DNA from: Lentisphaera profundi
GTDB lineage: Bacteria > Verrucomicrobiota > Lentisphaeria > Lentisphaerales > Lentisphaeraceae
Direction: 5' to 3'
Assembly: GCF_028728065.1 (NCBI RefSeq)
Contig: NZ_CP117811.1
Span: 1,116,001-1,180,000 of the forward strand
DNA: 64,000 bases
Below the pieces are notes generated by a model, which was not told the origin of the DNA, made no database searches, and was given only the letters and a program-made list of their open reading frames with translations. Positions 27,682-37,066 of this stretch are shown piece by piece (the first letter of the stretch is position 1; every line of letters begins with the position of its first letter). The translations under genes and the position numbers were made by a program.

Positions 27682-29226
27682 ATGAAGCCCAAAGACGAAT
27701 GCGGTATTGCCGCAGTATATGCCCTCAAAGGCGGATTGCCCGATACAGAGACTGACCTAGGTTCCTATATCCCCCTCATGTTGCAAGACATGCAGAACCG
27801 TGGCGAGCTCTCAGCAGGCATAACAAGCTATGATCCCAATCGCAATTATTTATTAAAAACTTACAAAGCATTGGGCCAAGTCAAAGAAGCTTTTAAAATG
27901 AAACCCGCTAATGCAAGTGAAATTGAAGCTGCGACAAGCGGTTGTGCTGCCATTGGCCACGTTCGTTATGCAACTTGTGGTAAAGATGACGTTAATTATG
28001 CTCAGCCCTTTGAGCGTGAACATGGTCGCTTACATAAATGGTTTTCTTTTTGCTTCAATGGTAATATTGCCAATCATGTAGAGCTTAAAAACTATCTAGT
28101 TGAAAATAAAATGTATCATATCAATCTTGAATCAGATACTGAGATTTTGATGCATTACCTCGCACGTGAGATTGCTCAATTCGAAGATGGTGATGTTGAC
28201 TACGTTCAAATCTTTAAACGTCTTGCGCACAGTTTTGATGGCGCATGGTGTTTATCAATGATTGATGCTCAGGGTGATTTAGTCGTCGCTCGTGACCCAA
28301 TGGGCTTTAAGCCTCTTAGTTATGCAATCACTGATGATAAAGTTTTAGTCGCGTCTGAATCAGTAGCAATTTGGAATCGTGGTGTGGGTGATATTAAAAC
28401 TCTTGAGCCAGGTTGCTTATTGCGCGTGACAAAAGATGGTGTCAAAATTGAGCGCTTTGCAGAGTCTACTCGCAAAGCTCATTGCTTCTTTGAATGGATT
28501 TACTTTTCTAACGTGGCTTCAGATATTGATGGCGTCAATGTTTATGAATCACGTGTTCGTGCAGGTGAAATGCTCGCAAAGAAAGAAACTTTAGTGATAG
28601 ATGATGACACAATTGTAGTTTCGGTCCCCGACACGGCCAAGGCATCTGGTGATGCCATGGGCTTTGAGCTCGGAGCCAAAGTAGTTGAAGGTTTATTTCG
28701 TAATCGCTATGTCGGTCGTTCTTTTATTAAGTCCGGCGATAGTCGTAACAAAGTTGTTCAGCAAAAGTTCACTCCTTTACCTTCTGTGCTAAAAGGAAAG
28801 AAAGTGATTTTAGTAGAAGATTCACTCGTTCGAGGAACAACTTTAAAACATATTATTAAAGATATGAAAGAACGTGGTCAAGTTGCCGAAATTCATTTAC
28901 GTATTGCTTGTCCTCCGATCTTATCTCCTTGTTTCTATGGTATTGATATGTCGACACTCAAAGAATTGTTTGCGCGTCAGTATACAGATGTTGATGCAAC
29001 TGAGTCTGATTTATCTGAAGAAGTTCGTACTAAGATGGCAAATGACTTAGGTGCAGATTCATTGACTTATTTATCGCATACTGATATGGCAGAAGTTATT
29101 GATCTACCTTATGAAGATCTTTGTATTGCTTGTGTGAATAGTGATTACCCAACAGCTCAGGGTAAGAAGCTTATCGTAAAAGCTCGTGAAAATGCCGTTA
29201 AAGGCATAGAAGGACGCTCTTACTAA
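27682..29226 (+). CDS. purF: Amidophosphoribosyltransferase
   Basis: 514 residues. It makes phosphoribosylamine from PRPP and glutamine, committing flux to purines. The glutaminase nucleophile is Cys7 after a short propeptide (MKPKDE), followed by CGIAAVYAL; other class II amidotransferase marks are GHVRYATCG and FCFNGNIANH. The PRPP loop is VILVEDSLVRGTTLKHII in the C-terminal phosphoribosyltransferase half. The sequence is divergent from the E. coli and Bacillus forms, and the exact propeptide cut is inferred. With PurO at 2842 it gives two purine steps in this window. Confidence 0.93.
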   Translation: MKPKDECGIAAVYALKGGLPDTETDLGSYIPLMLQDMQNRGELSAGITSYDPNRNYLLKTYKALGQVKEAFKMKPANASEIEAATSGCAAIGHVRYATCGKDDVNYAQPFEREHGRLHKWFSFCFNGNIANHVELKNYLVENKMYHINLESDTEILMHYLAREIAQFEDGDVDYVQIFKRLAHSFDGAWCLSMIDAQGDLVVARDPMGFKPLSYAITDDKVLVASESVAIWNRGVGDIKTLEPGCLLRVTKDGVKIERFAESTRKAHCFFEWIYFSNVASDIDGVNVYESRVRAGEMLAKKETLVIDDDTIVVSVPDTAKASGDAMGFELGAKVVEGLFRNRYVGRSFIKSGDSRNKVVQQKFTPLPSVLKGKKVILVEDSLVRGTTLKHIIKDMKERGQVAEIHLRIACPPILSPCFYGIDMSTLKELFARQYTDVDATESDLSEEVRTKMANDLGADSLTYLSHTDMAEVIDLPYEDLCIACVNSDYPTAQGKKLIVKARENAVKGIEGRSY

Positions 29227-29255
29227 GAAAAAACATCTACCTATACATTTTAAAA

Positions 29256-29285
29256 AAAAGGACCTCTTTCGAGGTCCTTTTTTTG
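29256..29285 (+). terminator. Terminator of purF
   Basis: AAAAGGACCTC and GAGGTCCTTTT pair around TTTC, followed by a T-run. Beyond it, 29286-29621 is AT-rich with no gene, repeat or RNA that I can recognise. Confidence 0.92.
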
Positions 29286-29621
29286 TTTGAGCGTATTTGA
29301 CTTAGCAAAAACATTTCAAAAACTTTGTTGTTTTATGATAAAATTATCAGTTTAGATGTAGCGCAAGGCTATTTATCTTGTTTCCCATCATGATGAGAAG
29401 AGAAATTATTGTTTTAGATGATTTTAAAACTGGGTTACTATTTGTAATTTCTAAATAATCATATGATGGGAAGTTGTTTTATGTTTTATGTTAAATCAAG
29501 GTATAAATATACATGGTTTTTTATTGCGAGTTAGAAATAAATGTTCTATAACATTTGTTTATGAAGGGAAATGTCGTTTATTTAGTATGTAAAGTAAAGT
29601 AAATTAAAGAGTTATAAAAAT

Positions 29622-30044
29622 TTGAAAAAAATAATCACATCATTAATGCTAATTATCGTTATGTTTGCGCCTGTAGATACACAAGCGCAAGGTAATAGCA
29701 ATGTGGAGAGAAAAAGTAAAATCACTGTGAATCCAGATGGGTCCAAGACGATTATTATTTATAGTGTTAATGAAAGGGGCGAAGAGATTAAAACTGTTAC
29801 CATTATAAAAGTAACAGAGTTTTTGGATGGCTCAAAGTTCATAAGTAAATCGGTTAAAATTTTCACTTTAGTCAAAACAGGTGAAATTTTAAGTAAATCA
29901 TTTATAGAAAATTCTATCATACGTCCAAGAGTTAGTCGGTATAGACAGCTAAAAAAAACCGATGGTATCTATGTAAAAACAGATAATGGTTTAATAAATA
30001 TAACTGATGGAGGAGGAGGTCCAGCAAGTCCCGACGGTCGTTAA
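29622..30044 (+). CDS. Small secreted protein of unknown function
   Basis: 140 residues from a TTG start preceded by a weak AAGAG. The N-terminus is a signal peptide (KKIITSLMLIIVMFAPVDTQAQ, cut after AQA or AQ). The mature part is rich in short beta-strand repeats with Lys, Ile and Thr (SKITVNPDGSKTIIIYS, KTVTIIKVTEFLDGSKFIS), then a basic segment and a GGGGPASPDGR tail. No family recognised. Isolated gene with AT-rich flanks. Confidence 0.65.
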   Translation: MKKIITSLMLIIVMFAPVDTQAQGNSNVERKSKITVNPDGSKTIIIYSVNERGEEIKTVTIIKVTEFLDGSKFISKSVKIFTLVKTGEILSKSFIENSIIRPRVSRYRQLKKTDGIYVKTDNGLINITDGGGGPASPDGR

Positions 30045-30171
30045 TAATTATATGTTGCCAAGCGGATCCAAACTCTACATACTAAGCGTAGCTTAAAAGA
30101 CTCCAGTACTTATTACTTTTGAGTCGGGGCAGTGTTGCTAATAACCTTGGCCTTGGTGGCTCTTAGTATTC

Positions 30172-31443
30172 TTATTTTACAAAACGTATCCATACATACC
30201 AAATACTAAAAGTAAATAGGCAGATAATGCTTAATATGCTCCAGGTCTTCATGAGTTTTGAGGGTTTATTTTCAGCGTCAATAGTTTTACCATTGATAAC
30301 TAGGTAGTTAATCAAAGCTAAAATAGGCGCAGAAACAAATGCTACCACGGTCGCTAAGGTGACGAGTTGCCCCATGTTTTTCATAAAAAAGAGAAAGATA
30401 ATAATGGTTCCGGCGACTGTAATTGACAAAAAGAGGCGATAAATATTTTTAGAGTCAACTTTTCTTTCCGAGCCTTCTTTTTCATTTTTTAAGATTAAGA
30501 CTGATTCATCTAGAGTACGGGGATAAGCGTCTAGGCAAGTTAAAGTCGTACTAATCATTGTGGCTAAAGCCGCAACACCAATGACGGGATAAGCCCAGCT
30601 GCCAAGTGAATCAGTGTATAGCTCGATAAGTTGACCTGCAAAGACGGTGCCTTTGGGTGAAGGTGTTTCACCGCTGCCATACATGACTAGGGCTCCTAGA
30701 GCCAAAAAGCACATGGCTAAACAAGCCGTGCCAATAAAGCCGATTTTGAAATCAAACATAGCTTGTTTTACATTAGCTTTTTTGCCTGAGCTTCTATCGG
30801 CTTCTTCGGCCCAGACAGAGTGCCATACGGTGATATCCATAGGTGCGGGCATCCATCCTAAGAAAGCGGCCAAGAATAGGGCATCACTGAGATTGCCAAA
30901 CTGGAATACAGGAGCAGCAACTTCCTGTGCGTCATTAGTTCCTTTGAATAAAATAGCGAGAAGTGCAAAAATAGTGGTTACAGTCAAAGTCAAAATGACG
31001 ATTTTCATCAGCTTGTCTAAAAGGCTGTATTTACCAAAAAATAAAACACTTGCGGCAATAAGTAGGACAATGATAGCTGCGTAATTGGTCGGTATGCTAG
31101 AACCAAAGATTTTGAGTGCTAGCGAGGCGGTTACAATGGTTACGGCTGATTGGATCAAGCACATAGTGATAATAGTCATGCCCATATAGGTGAAGAGGGC
31201 CCATTTTCCGAGGGCACGGTAACCATGAAGAATATTTTTGCCTGTGATAGCTGTGTATTGGGGACCAAATTTATAAAAGGGATATTTTATAATATGTATA
31301 AGAGGGATGAAAATTAATAGTAGAAAACCGTAAACGGCTCCAGCTTTAGTGGCCGAGACTAAATGAGATACCCCAACGGCTGCACCAGCATACATGAGTC
31401 CTGGCCCGAGGTTTTTAAGGATTTGATTGAATTTTGTGAACAT
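30172..31443 (-). CDS. Nramp-family membrane transporter, non-canonical
   Basis: 423 residues with about eleven hydrophobic segments. The overall LeuT-fold pattern is that of Nramp/MntH (LGPGLMYAGAAVG at the first helix, FKIGFIGTACLAM, ISTTLTCLDAYPRTL). However the metal-binding DPGN of helix 1 is replaced by GVSHL, and the helix 6 motif reads WMPAPMD instead of MPH. The substrate is therefore unlikely to be Mn2+/Fe2+ handled in the usual way; Mg2+-type or other Nramp-related transport is possible. Confidence 0.82.
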   Translation of the reverse strand: MFTKFNQILKNLGPGLMYAGAAVGVSHLVSATKAGAVYGFLLLIFIPLIHIIKYPFYKFGPQYTAITGKNILHGYRALGKWALFTYMGMTIITMCLIQSAVTIVTASLALKIFGSSIPTNYAAIIVLLIAASVLFFGKYSLLDKLMKIVILTLTVTTIFALLAILFKGTNDAQEVAAPVFQFGNLSDALFLAAFLGWMPAPMDITVWHSVWAEEADRSSGKKANVKQAMFDFKIGFIGTACLAMCFLALGALVMYGSGETPSPKGTVFAGQLIELYTDSLGSWAYPVIGVAALATMISTTLTCLDAYPRTLDESVLILKNEKEGSERKVDSKNIYRLFLSITVAGTIIIFLFFMKNMGQLVTLATVVAFVSAPILALINYLVINGKTIDAENKPSKLMKTWSILSIICLFTFSIWYVWIRFVK

Positions 31444-31615
31444 TATAATTGTGCTTAAGGTTAAAGGATTAAAATTTTAATTACCATAATGAGTTGTTGT
31501 GAAAGAGAATATTCTTACTCGGAAACCGAAAAAACTCATTTATTTTAAAATGAAGAAGATATTTTTACTTATCTATAAAGAGTCATTGTCATGAAGTTCA
31601 TTCTTGACACATGCT

Positions 31616-32638
31616 TTACAGCGCTTTCATGGCTTCGACTTGTTTGCGTATGTATTGCGCGGCATTTCTACAGGTAGACATACTGCCAGGGCCAGTGCCG
31701 ATGCGAGGCGCAACTTCCATAAGGTCGGAAGCAATGATTGAAATACCTTGCTTCGGCAGTTCTTCAATTAAAGTATTGATATGATGGGGATAGAGACCAT
31801 TTGGGATTGTGTGACCACAGGCAGGTGCTAAAGAGCTATCACTAGCTGATATATCATTTGAGAGGTACACCTGATTAATTCCTAGCGCTAAGAGTTTTTT
31901 ACAGCAGTCCAATGCGTAGGCTTTAGGGGCACTTTGTAATGTCTCGCGACCGGTCAAGGTTTTTTGGCCATAGTTTAAATTTTTATTATCGCGTACACCT
32001 ATTTGGATTACATGCTCTGGGCTAATGAAATGATTCATTAAATTGTAGAGCCAGGTACTATTGGTGATATCGATACCACAAAAATGTTTATCCGTATCAC
32101 TATGAGCATCAAAATGTATGAGGCCGATTTTTTCATTAGTTTTAATTTGAACTAAACTTTTTGCCATTGCCCATGAACCACTTTGGTCCCCGCCAATCAT
32201 GAGAAATTTCATGCTTGGTTTGATGAGTAAAATGTGGCGGATTAATTCGCAGCACATTTCAATTGGTGAGACGGGCATTTGTTTACGTGAATCGGGTTCC
32301 ATTTCGGGGTATAAGGCTGCTTGAGAGAGGGTAATCTGTTGATCATTTAAAAGCTCATCAGATAAAAATTGAGGTATGACATTGAGGTTACCTAGATCAA
32401 AAGCAGGAGCAGAAAAGAGCGCTTTTCTTATGGCATCAGGCGCTTCTGATGCACCACGAGTCGTGGAAGACCCCGCATCTGACGGGAAGCCAAACATACA
32501 TATGTCGTGATTGATGATGTCGTTTAAGTGTTCATTCCAGGACGTCTGAAGGTTTGGCATCCATGACTTGAGCATATGTGGATCGTTGTCACCTGGAGAA
32601 CGAAGCAATTGTTTAATGATATCTAAAGACTTTTCCAT
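31616..32638 (-). CDS. Ureohydrolase (arginase/agmatinase superfamily), altered metal site
   Basis: 340 residues. The fold and order of motifs are those of arginase, agmatinase and formimidoylglutamase: GFPSDAGSSTTRGASEAPDAIRKAL, MIGGDQSGSWA, IHFDAHSDTD, then SNDISASDSSLAPACG. Two metal ligands differ from the standard: GGDH is GGDQ, and the second Asp of SxDIDxxDP is Ser. It could still bind one metal or act on an unusual substrate. Agmatinase for the speA pathway is the tempting reading, but the gene is not in that operon and the site is atypical. Confidence 0.8.
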   Translation of the reverse strand: MEKSLDIIKQLLRSPGDNDPHMLKSWMPNLQTSWNEHLNDIINHDICMFGFPSDAGSSTTRGASEAPDAIRKALFSAPAFDLGNLNVIPQFLSDELLNDQQITLSQAALYPEMEPDSRKQMPVSPIEMCCELIRHILLIKPSMKFLMIGGDQSGSWAMAKSLVQIKTNEKIGLIHFDAHSDTDKHFCGIDITNSTWLYNLMNHFISPEHVIQIGVRDNKNLNYGQKTLTGRETLQSAPKAYALDCCKKLLALGINQVYLSNDISASDSSLAPACGHTIPNGLYPHHINTLIEELPKQGISIIASDLMEVAPRIGTGPGSMSTCRNAAQYIRKQVEAMKAL

Positions 32639-32825
32639 GATGCTTCGCTCAAAATTAAAAAATAAATATAGATGTTTTTTATTGAGCTACTAGCTGAGGA
32701 GAAGCTATTAGGAAATAGTTTAAGGCTGATTTGTGTGAAATTTTTATAAAAAAGTGATTGAAGCTTTTTTAGTTTGTCAGTATTGGTTTATGTTTATGAT
32801 AATTTAAAGAGTTACTACTAAGGAT

Positions 32826-32916
32826 AGATATAATTTCAGAAGCTAGCAAAATAGAGCTTTTTGGAAAGCACCAAAAATACGGTGGGCCTATTGCTGATTT
32901 TACTGCGGGCGATTAG
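32826..32916 (+). other. Short coding-like stretch in the gap before cysH
   Basis: The 370-bp gap 32639-33009 holds an open stretch reading ...ISEASKIELFGKHQKY then GGPIADFTAGD and a TAG at about 32914. It has protein-like composition but no start codon or ribosome-binding site. It may be the tail of a decayed gene; I recognise nothing else in the gap. Confidence 0.25.
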
Positions 32917-33009
32917 CTGTATGATTCTATTATCCTTAGTACATCTGCAAGTAGAGCTCTGTAGTCGTGGTTTTGTTTAAGTTTATAATAATAATTAATT
33001 TGGTTTAAA

Positions 33010-33645
33010 ATGAATATAGATATAGAGAAGTTGAATGCAGAGATGCGTCATGCCCATCCTTCAGAAATCATAAAAAAAGCAATTGAGATTGGCGGTGACC
33101 GTCCCATGGTTTCGACTAATTTCCGTCCTTTGGAAGCAGTCGTATTGGATATGGCAACAAAAGTGAAAAATGATATATCTATTGTATGGGTTGACTCAGG
33201 CTTTATGATGCCTCAGACCTACGCATTTGCAGAGAAAACAATTCAAGAACTAAAACTCAATATCAATGTTTTTGTTCCAAAAATGACTGCGGCTCGCTTT
33301 GGTGGAGATGCAGCGATTCCAAGTGCAGAGCAAGAAGAAGAACTTGCGGCGTTCGCAGATATCTTCAAATTAGAGCCTTTTCGTAGGGCCTTAACAGAAG
33401 TGAACCCTAGCTTATGGTTTACAAGTTTGCGTCAGGAGCAGAATCAGAATCGCGCGGCTATGGATATTTTTGATATGGACTCAAGTGGCATGTTAAAGTG
33501 TAATCCAGTATTCTACTGGAGTGAATCCGATATGGAAACATATATAGAAGAACAGGCTTTGCCCGATGAGCAGCGTTACTTTGACCCCACTAAGCCTTCA
33601 CTCAATCATGAGTGTGGACTTCACAAAAGCGGTTTTTTAAAGTAG
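33010..33645 (+). CDS. cysH: Phosphoadenylyl-sulfate reductase family (CysH-like)
   Basis: 211 residues. PAPS reductases cut 3'-phosphoadenylyl sulfate to sulfite with thioredoxin. The PP-loop variant MVSTNFRPLEAVVLDM stands in the nucleotide-binding position, IVWVDSGFMMPQTY follows the family's W-x-D-T-G-Y/F pattern, and the catalytic cysteine is in ECGLHKSGF close to the C-terminus. No Cys-Cys pairs for an iron-sulfur cluster are present, which points to PAPS rather than APS as substrate. No other sulfate-assimilation genes are adjacent. Confidence 0.85.
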   Translation: MNIDIEKLNAEMRHAHPSEIIKKAIEIGGDRPMVSTNFRPLEAVVLDMATKVKNDISIVWVDSGFMMPQTYAFAEKTIQELKLNINVFVPKMTAARFGGDAAIPSAEQEEELAAFADIFKLEPFRRALTEVNPSLWFTSLRQEQNQNRAAMDIFDMDSSGMLKCNPVFYWSESDMETYIEEQALPDEQRYFDPTKPSLNHECGLHKSGFLK

Positions 33646-33666
33646 TTAGTAGCTAAATAGACAATA

Positions 33667-33697
33667 AAAAAGCTCCGTGTATAAACGGAGCTTTTTT
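33667..33697. terminator. Bidirectional terminator between cysH and the lipoprotein gene
   Basis: AAAAAGCTCCGT and ACGGAGCTTTTTT pair around TATA-type loop bases; A- and T-runs on both sides let it serve both convergent genes. Confidence 0.9.
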
Positions 33698-33713
33698 GTG
33701 GCCACTGAACTTT

Positions 33714-34259
33714 TTATTCGCCTTCTAAAATTTTATCTAAGCGAAAAATTTCACTCTGCGTTTGAGTGATTTTAATTTCAATTTCTTGACGTTGAGCCGC
33801 AATGCCTTCAAAGTTTTTACGTACAGCTAAACCTGTTGAAGTACGTTCGAGTAATTCTGTTTCAAGTTCTTTGATATAAACTTTTGTTTTGTCGACAACT
33901 TTTTGGATATATTCGCCTATATCTTTATTTACTTCGATTGTACTGGCGTCGACTTCTCGAGCTTCTTGGTCTTCAATATTCTTGTCGAGTTTTACTTTTT
34001 GATTAGAGAAGCGGATATAACGTTTCTTTTCTCGTACTAAACGACGAATTAAGAAACCTTCACGCTGCATGATTTTAGTTAAATCTTCTTTTATATCAAA
34101 ATAAGTACCTTCAAGTTTGTCTGATTGTTTTTCGAGAACGCGTAAAAAAGCTCTTTGTTCTTTAAGTTGAGCTTTGGCGTCGAGTTGTTCGGGTGTATAC
34201 GATTGACAAGAAAAGAGGAATACTAGCACAAAAATAGGCAATATTGACTTGAGCGACAT
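33714..34259 (-). CDS. Predicted lipoprotein with coiled coil
   Basis: 181 residues. Lipoprotein signal peptide with lipobox LFSC (cysteine about residue 18), then almost wholly helical, charged sequence with heptad character (KAQLKEQRAFLRVLEKQ, KTKVYIKELETELLERT, EIEIKITQTQSEIFRLDKIL). It probably forms a coiled-coil rod anchored in the outer or inner membrane. No family is recognised. It could act in envelope spacing or assembly. Confidence 0.7.
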   Translation of the reverse strand: MSLKSILPIFVLVFLFSCQSYTPEQLDAKAQLKEQRAFLRVLEKQSDKLEGTYFDIKEDLTKIMQREGFLIRRLVREKKRYIRFSNQKVKLDKNIEDQEAREVDASTIEVNKDIGEYIQKVVDKTKVYIKELETELLERTSTGLAVRKNFEGIAAQRQEIEIKITQTQSEIFRLDKILEGE

Positions 34260-34318
34260 GGGGTTAAACCTTAATATGAAATTTTATTTGGCCTACAATA
34301 GTTGATTGCTTGCTTACG

Positions 34319-35164
34319 TCAACTACAGAAGTCGTAGACCTTGCATACTTGCGCCATTTGCTTCACATCATGAACACGCATTATGTGCGCACCATGCTGT
34401 ATTCCTACGCAAAGACTAGCAGCGGTTCCCCAGACTCTTTCTTGGGCATCTGTTTCATCAAGGATGTGGCCAATAAAAGATTTTCTCGAAGTGCCCAAGA
34501 GCATAGGGTAGCCTAGTGAATGAAAATCAGAGAGTCTTTTCATGATTTCAATATTTTGTTCAGCGGTCTTGCTAAAGCCAATGCCAGGATCTAAAACCAG
34601 CTGATTTTTATTGAGTCCTAAATCTAAGAGTTGAGTCATACTTTGATTTAATTCGTCTTTTACGTCATCAATCAAATCTTTGTATTTACACAAATTTTGC
34701 ATATTATCAGGAGTACCTCGCATGTGCATCACGGCACAGCCAGCATCCAATGCTTTGGCTACATTAGCCATTTCAGGATCTAATTGAAATCCACTGACAT
34801 CATTGATGATATTAGCGCCCGCCAATAAAGCTTGTTTAGCCACTTCAGCTTTTGTTGTATCAATACTGATGGCCACCGTATTCTTTGCTCTTAAGGCCTG
34901 AATCAATGGGATTGTACGTTTTAATTCTTCATTCAGGTTTACTCGTTCTGATCCGGGTCGAGTTGATTCGCCACCAATATCAATGATATCGGCGCCATCT
35001 TCTGCCATCTTTAATGAGTGCTCTAAGGCTTTTTCTAAAGAGTAGAATTGGCCGCCATCAGAGAAAGAATCAGGAGTTGAATTTAGAATCCCCATGATTA
35101 AAGTTCTCTCGCCAAGGAGGAGTTTTTTATTTCGGCAGTGCCATGTAAATGTTTTTCTTTTCAT
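34319..35164 (-). CDS. folP: Dihydropteroate synthase
   Basis: 281 residues from ATG 35164; a longer frame to 35209 adds an unneeded extension. It joins p-aminobenzoate to the pterin diphosphate in folate synthesis. Signatures: LIMGILNSTPDSFSDGG, DIIDIGGESTRPGS, ISIDTTKAEVA, IINDVSGF, VMHMRG, LDPGIGFSKT, LGTSRKSFIG and the final AHIMRVHDV. It is the target family of sulfonamides. It stands alone, without folK or glmM next to it. Confidence 0.95.
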   Translation of the reverse strand: MKRKTFTWHCRNKKLLLGERTLIMGILNSTPDSFSDGGQFYSLEKALEHSLKMAEDGADIIDIGGESTRPGSERVNLNEELKRTIPLIQALRAKNTVAISIDTTKAEVAKQALLAGANIINDVSGFQLDPEMANVAKALDAGCAVMHMRGTPDNMQNLCKYKDLIDDVKDELNQSMTQLLDLGLNKNQLVLDPGIGFSKTAEQNIEIMKRLSDFHSLGYPMLLGTSRKSFIGHILDETDAQERVWGTAASLCVGIQHGAHIMRVHDVKQMAQVCKVYDFCS

Positions 35165-35279
35165 AAAATTCAATATTTTGCTCCTTAATAGGAGTATAAG
35201 CTGTGTCACCTAGGTTGTAAATAAAATCAGATTTATTAAGTTCAATCTAATTTATAAATACAAAAAACAAGGAAGATCG

Positions 35280-36860
35280 ATGAAAAATAGTAAATCTTAC
35301 TCATTGTTAGAAGAATTGGCCGCGAATCCCTATGACTTAACTCAAGCAAAAGCACTAGAAGGACGTTTTGCGTCTATGAAAGCGAGTGTTATGGGAATCG
35401 ATTATGTCTATGCCTGCCAAAGAGTGAATGATGACGTCGTCGATGCACTTCAAAAATTAGCAGATGAAACAGCTGCAGTTTCACAATTTTCGCGTATGAT
35501 GGGTGGCGAAAAGATGAATAAGATTGATGGTTTTGAATGCGAAGATCGTCAAGTACTCCATACGGCAATGCGCGACGTCTTTGATGACTTGCCAGAAGGC
35601 TTTCTTTCCGATACTGAAGCGGTAGCAGGTGCAAAGACTGAGATTGCCAAGTTAAAAGTTTTTTGTGATGAAATCGAAAATGGTGCAATCACCAATGCCA
35701 AGGGTGAAAAATTCAAAGAAATGATCCTCGTTGGTATCGGTGGATCTGACCTCGGACCTCGTGCCGTTTATTTGGCTTTAAAAGCTTTTGCAGTAGAAGG
35801 ACGTAAAGTTCACTTTATCTCTAATGTTGATCCCGATGATGCCGCTGCGGTTCTAAAAGATGCCGATCTTGAGCGCAGCCTTGTCTGTGTCATTTCTAAG
35901 TCTGGTTCAACTTTAGAGACTTTAACCAATGAAACACTCGTGGCTTCCAACTTTGAAGCGGCAGGCTTAAATACTAAAGATCACTTTGTTTGTGTGACGG
36001 GCAAAGACAGTCCCATGGATAATCCTGCTAAGTATCTTCGTTCATTCTATATGTTTGACTATGTTGGCGGACGTTACAGTGTGACTTCCATGGTCGGTGC
36101 CGTAATGCTTTCTTTTGGTATTGGTTTTGATAACTTCATGGGCTTTCTTCGCGGAGCTCGCAAAATCGACCTCAATTCACAGGAGCGCGACGTTCGCAAA
36201 AATGTTTCTTTGTTGATGGCTCTTATTGGAATTTGGAATAGAAACCTACTCGATCACGAAACTTTAGCAGTATTACCTTATTCGCAGGCTTTAAGTCGTT
36301 TTGCGGCTCATTTACAGCAATGTGACATGGAGAGTAATGGTAAGCGCATTAACCGTCAGGGTGAAGCGGTTGATTTTGCCACGGGTCCGATTGTTTGGGG
36401 TGAGCCAGGAACAAATGGTCAGCATGCTTTCTATCAACTTATTCACCAAAGTGAAACTGTGGTACCTTGTGATTTTATTGGTTTTGCTAAATCGCAATAT
36501 CAAAAAGACCTAGATGTCAAAGGTACAAGCTCACAGCAGAAACTATTAGCTAACCTAATTGCACAATCTATTGGCTTAGCCACGGGTAAGACTTCTGAAA
36601 ACCCAAATCAAGTCTTCCCAGGTAATCGTCCAAATTCAATGCTTTTTGCTGAACAGCTTACGCCTGAAGTTATGGGGGCATTACTCGCGCTTTACGAAAA
36701 TAAAATTGCCTTCCAGGGCTTTATTTGGAATATCAATTCCTTTGATCAAGAGGGTGTTCAATTGGGTAAAGTCTTAGCTAATGAGATCATCGATATCTTT
36801 ACTGGAAAAGATGTCGAAGCGATTAATGCTAAAGAGTATTTGAAAACTTTAGGACTCTAA
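35280..36860 (+). CDS. pgi: Glucose-6-phosphate isomerase
   Basis: 526 residues. It interconverts glucose 6-phosphate and fructose 6-phosphate. The SIS-fold motifs are clear: ILVGIGGSDLGPRAVY, VCVISKSGSTLETLTNE, DYVGGRYSVTSMVGAV, and the catalytic Glu/His region WGEPGTNGQHAFYQLIHQ, then the C-terminal FDQEGVQLGK with the catalytic lysine. AAGGAAG precedes the ATG. It feeds the PPi-phosphofructokinase encoded at 15373. Confidence 0.96.
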   Translation: MKNSKSYSLLEELAANPYDLTQAKALEGRFASMKASVMGIDYVYACQRVNDDVVDALQKLADETAAVSQFSRMMGGEKMNKIDGFECEDRQVLHTAMRDVFDDLPEGFLSDTEAVAGAKTEIAKLKVFCDEIENGAITNAKGEKFKEMILVGIGGSDLGPRAVYLALKAFAVEGRKVHFISNVDPDDAAAVLKDADLERSLVCVISKSGSTLETLTNETLVASNFEAAGLNTKDHFVCVTGKDSPMDNPAKYLRSFYMFDYVGGRYSVTSMVGAVMLSFGIGFDNFMGFLRGARKIDLNSQERDVRKNVSLLMALIGIWNRNLLDHETLAVLPYSQALSRFAAHLQQCDMESNGKRINRQGEAVDFATGPIVWGEPGTNGQHAFYQLIHQSETVVPCDFIGFAKSQYQKDLDVKGTSSQQKLLANLIAQSIGLATGKTSENPNQVFPGNRPNSMLFAEQLTPEVMGALLALYENKIAFQGFIWNINSFDQEGVQLGKVLANEIIDIFTGKDVEAINAKEYLKTLGL

Positions 36861-36914
36861 GATTTAAGAGTACTTATAAAGTAGAGCTTGATTGAAGCTC
36901 TGCTCGTTTTTGAG

Positions 36915-36941
36915 AAAGTCCTCCCTATGGAGGACTTTTTT
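36915..36941 (+). terminator. Terminator of pgi
   Basis: AAAGTCCTCC and GGAGGACTTT pair around CTAT, followed by a T-run. Confidence 0.92.
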
Positions 36942-37066
36942 CTTGCTGTGAGGCGATAGCCCGGCATGTAAATAGAGGGGTGATTGAGTATGAAAAGACT
37001 AAGGCTAATACGAAAATGAATGGCTTGAGCTGATGCCGAGCTAGTACCCAGCTTATTATTGCTATT

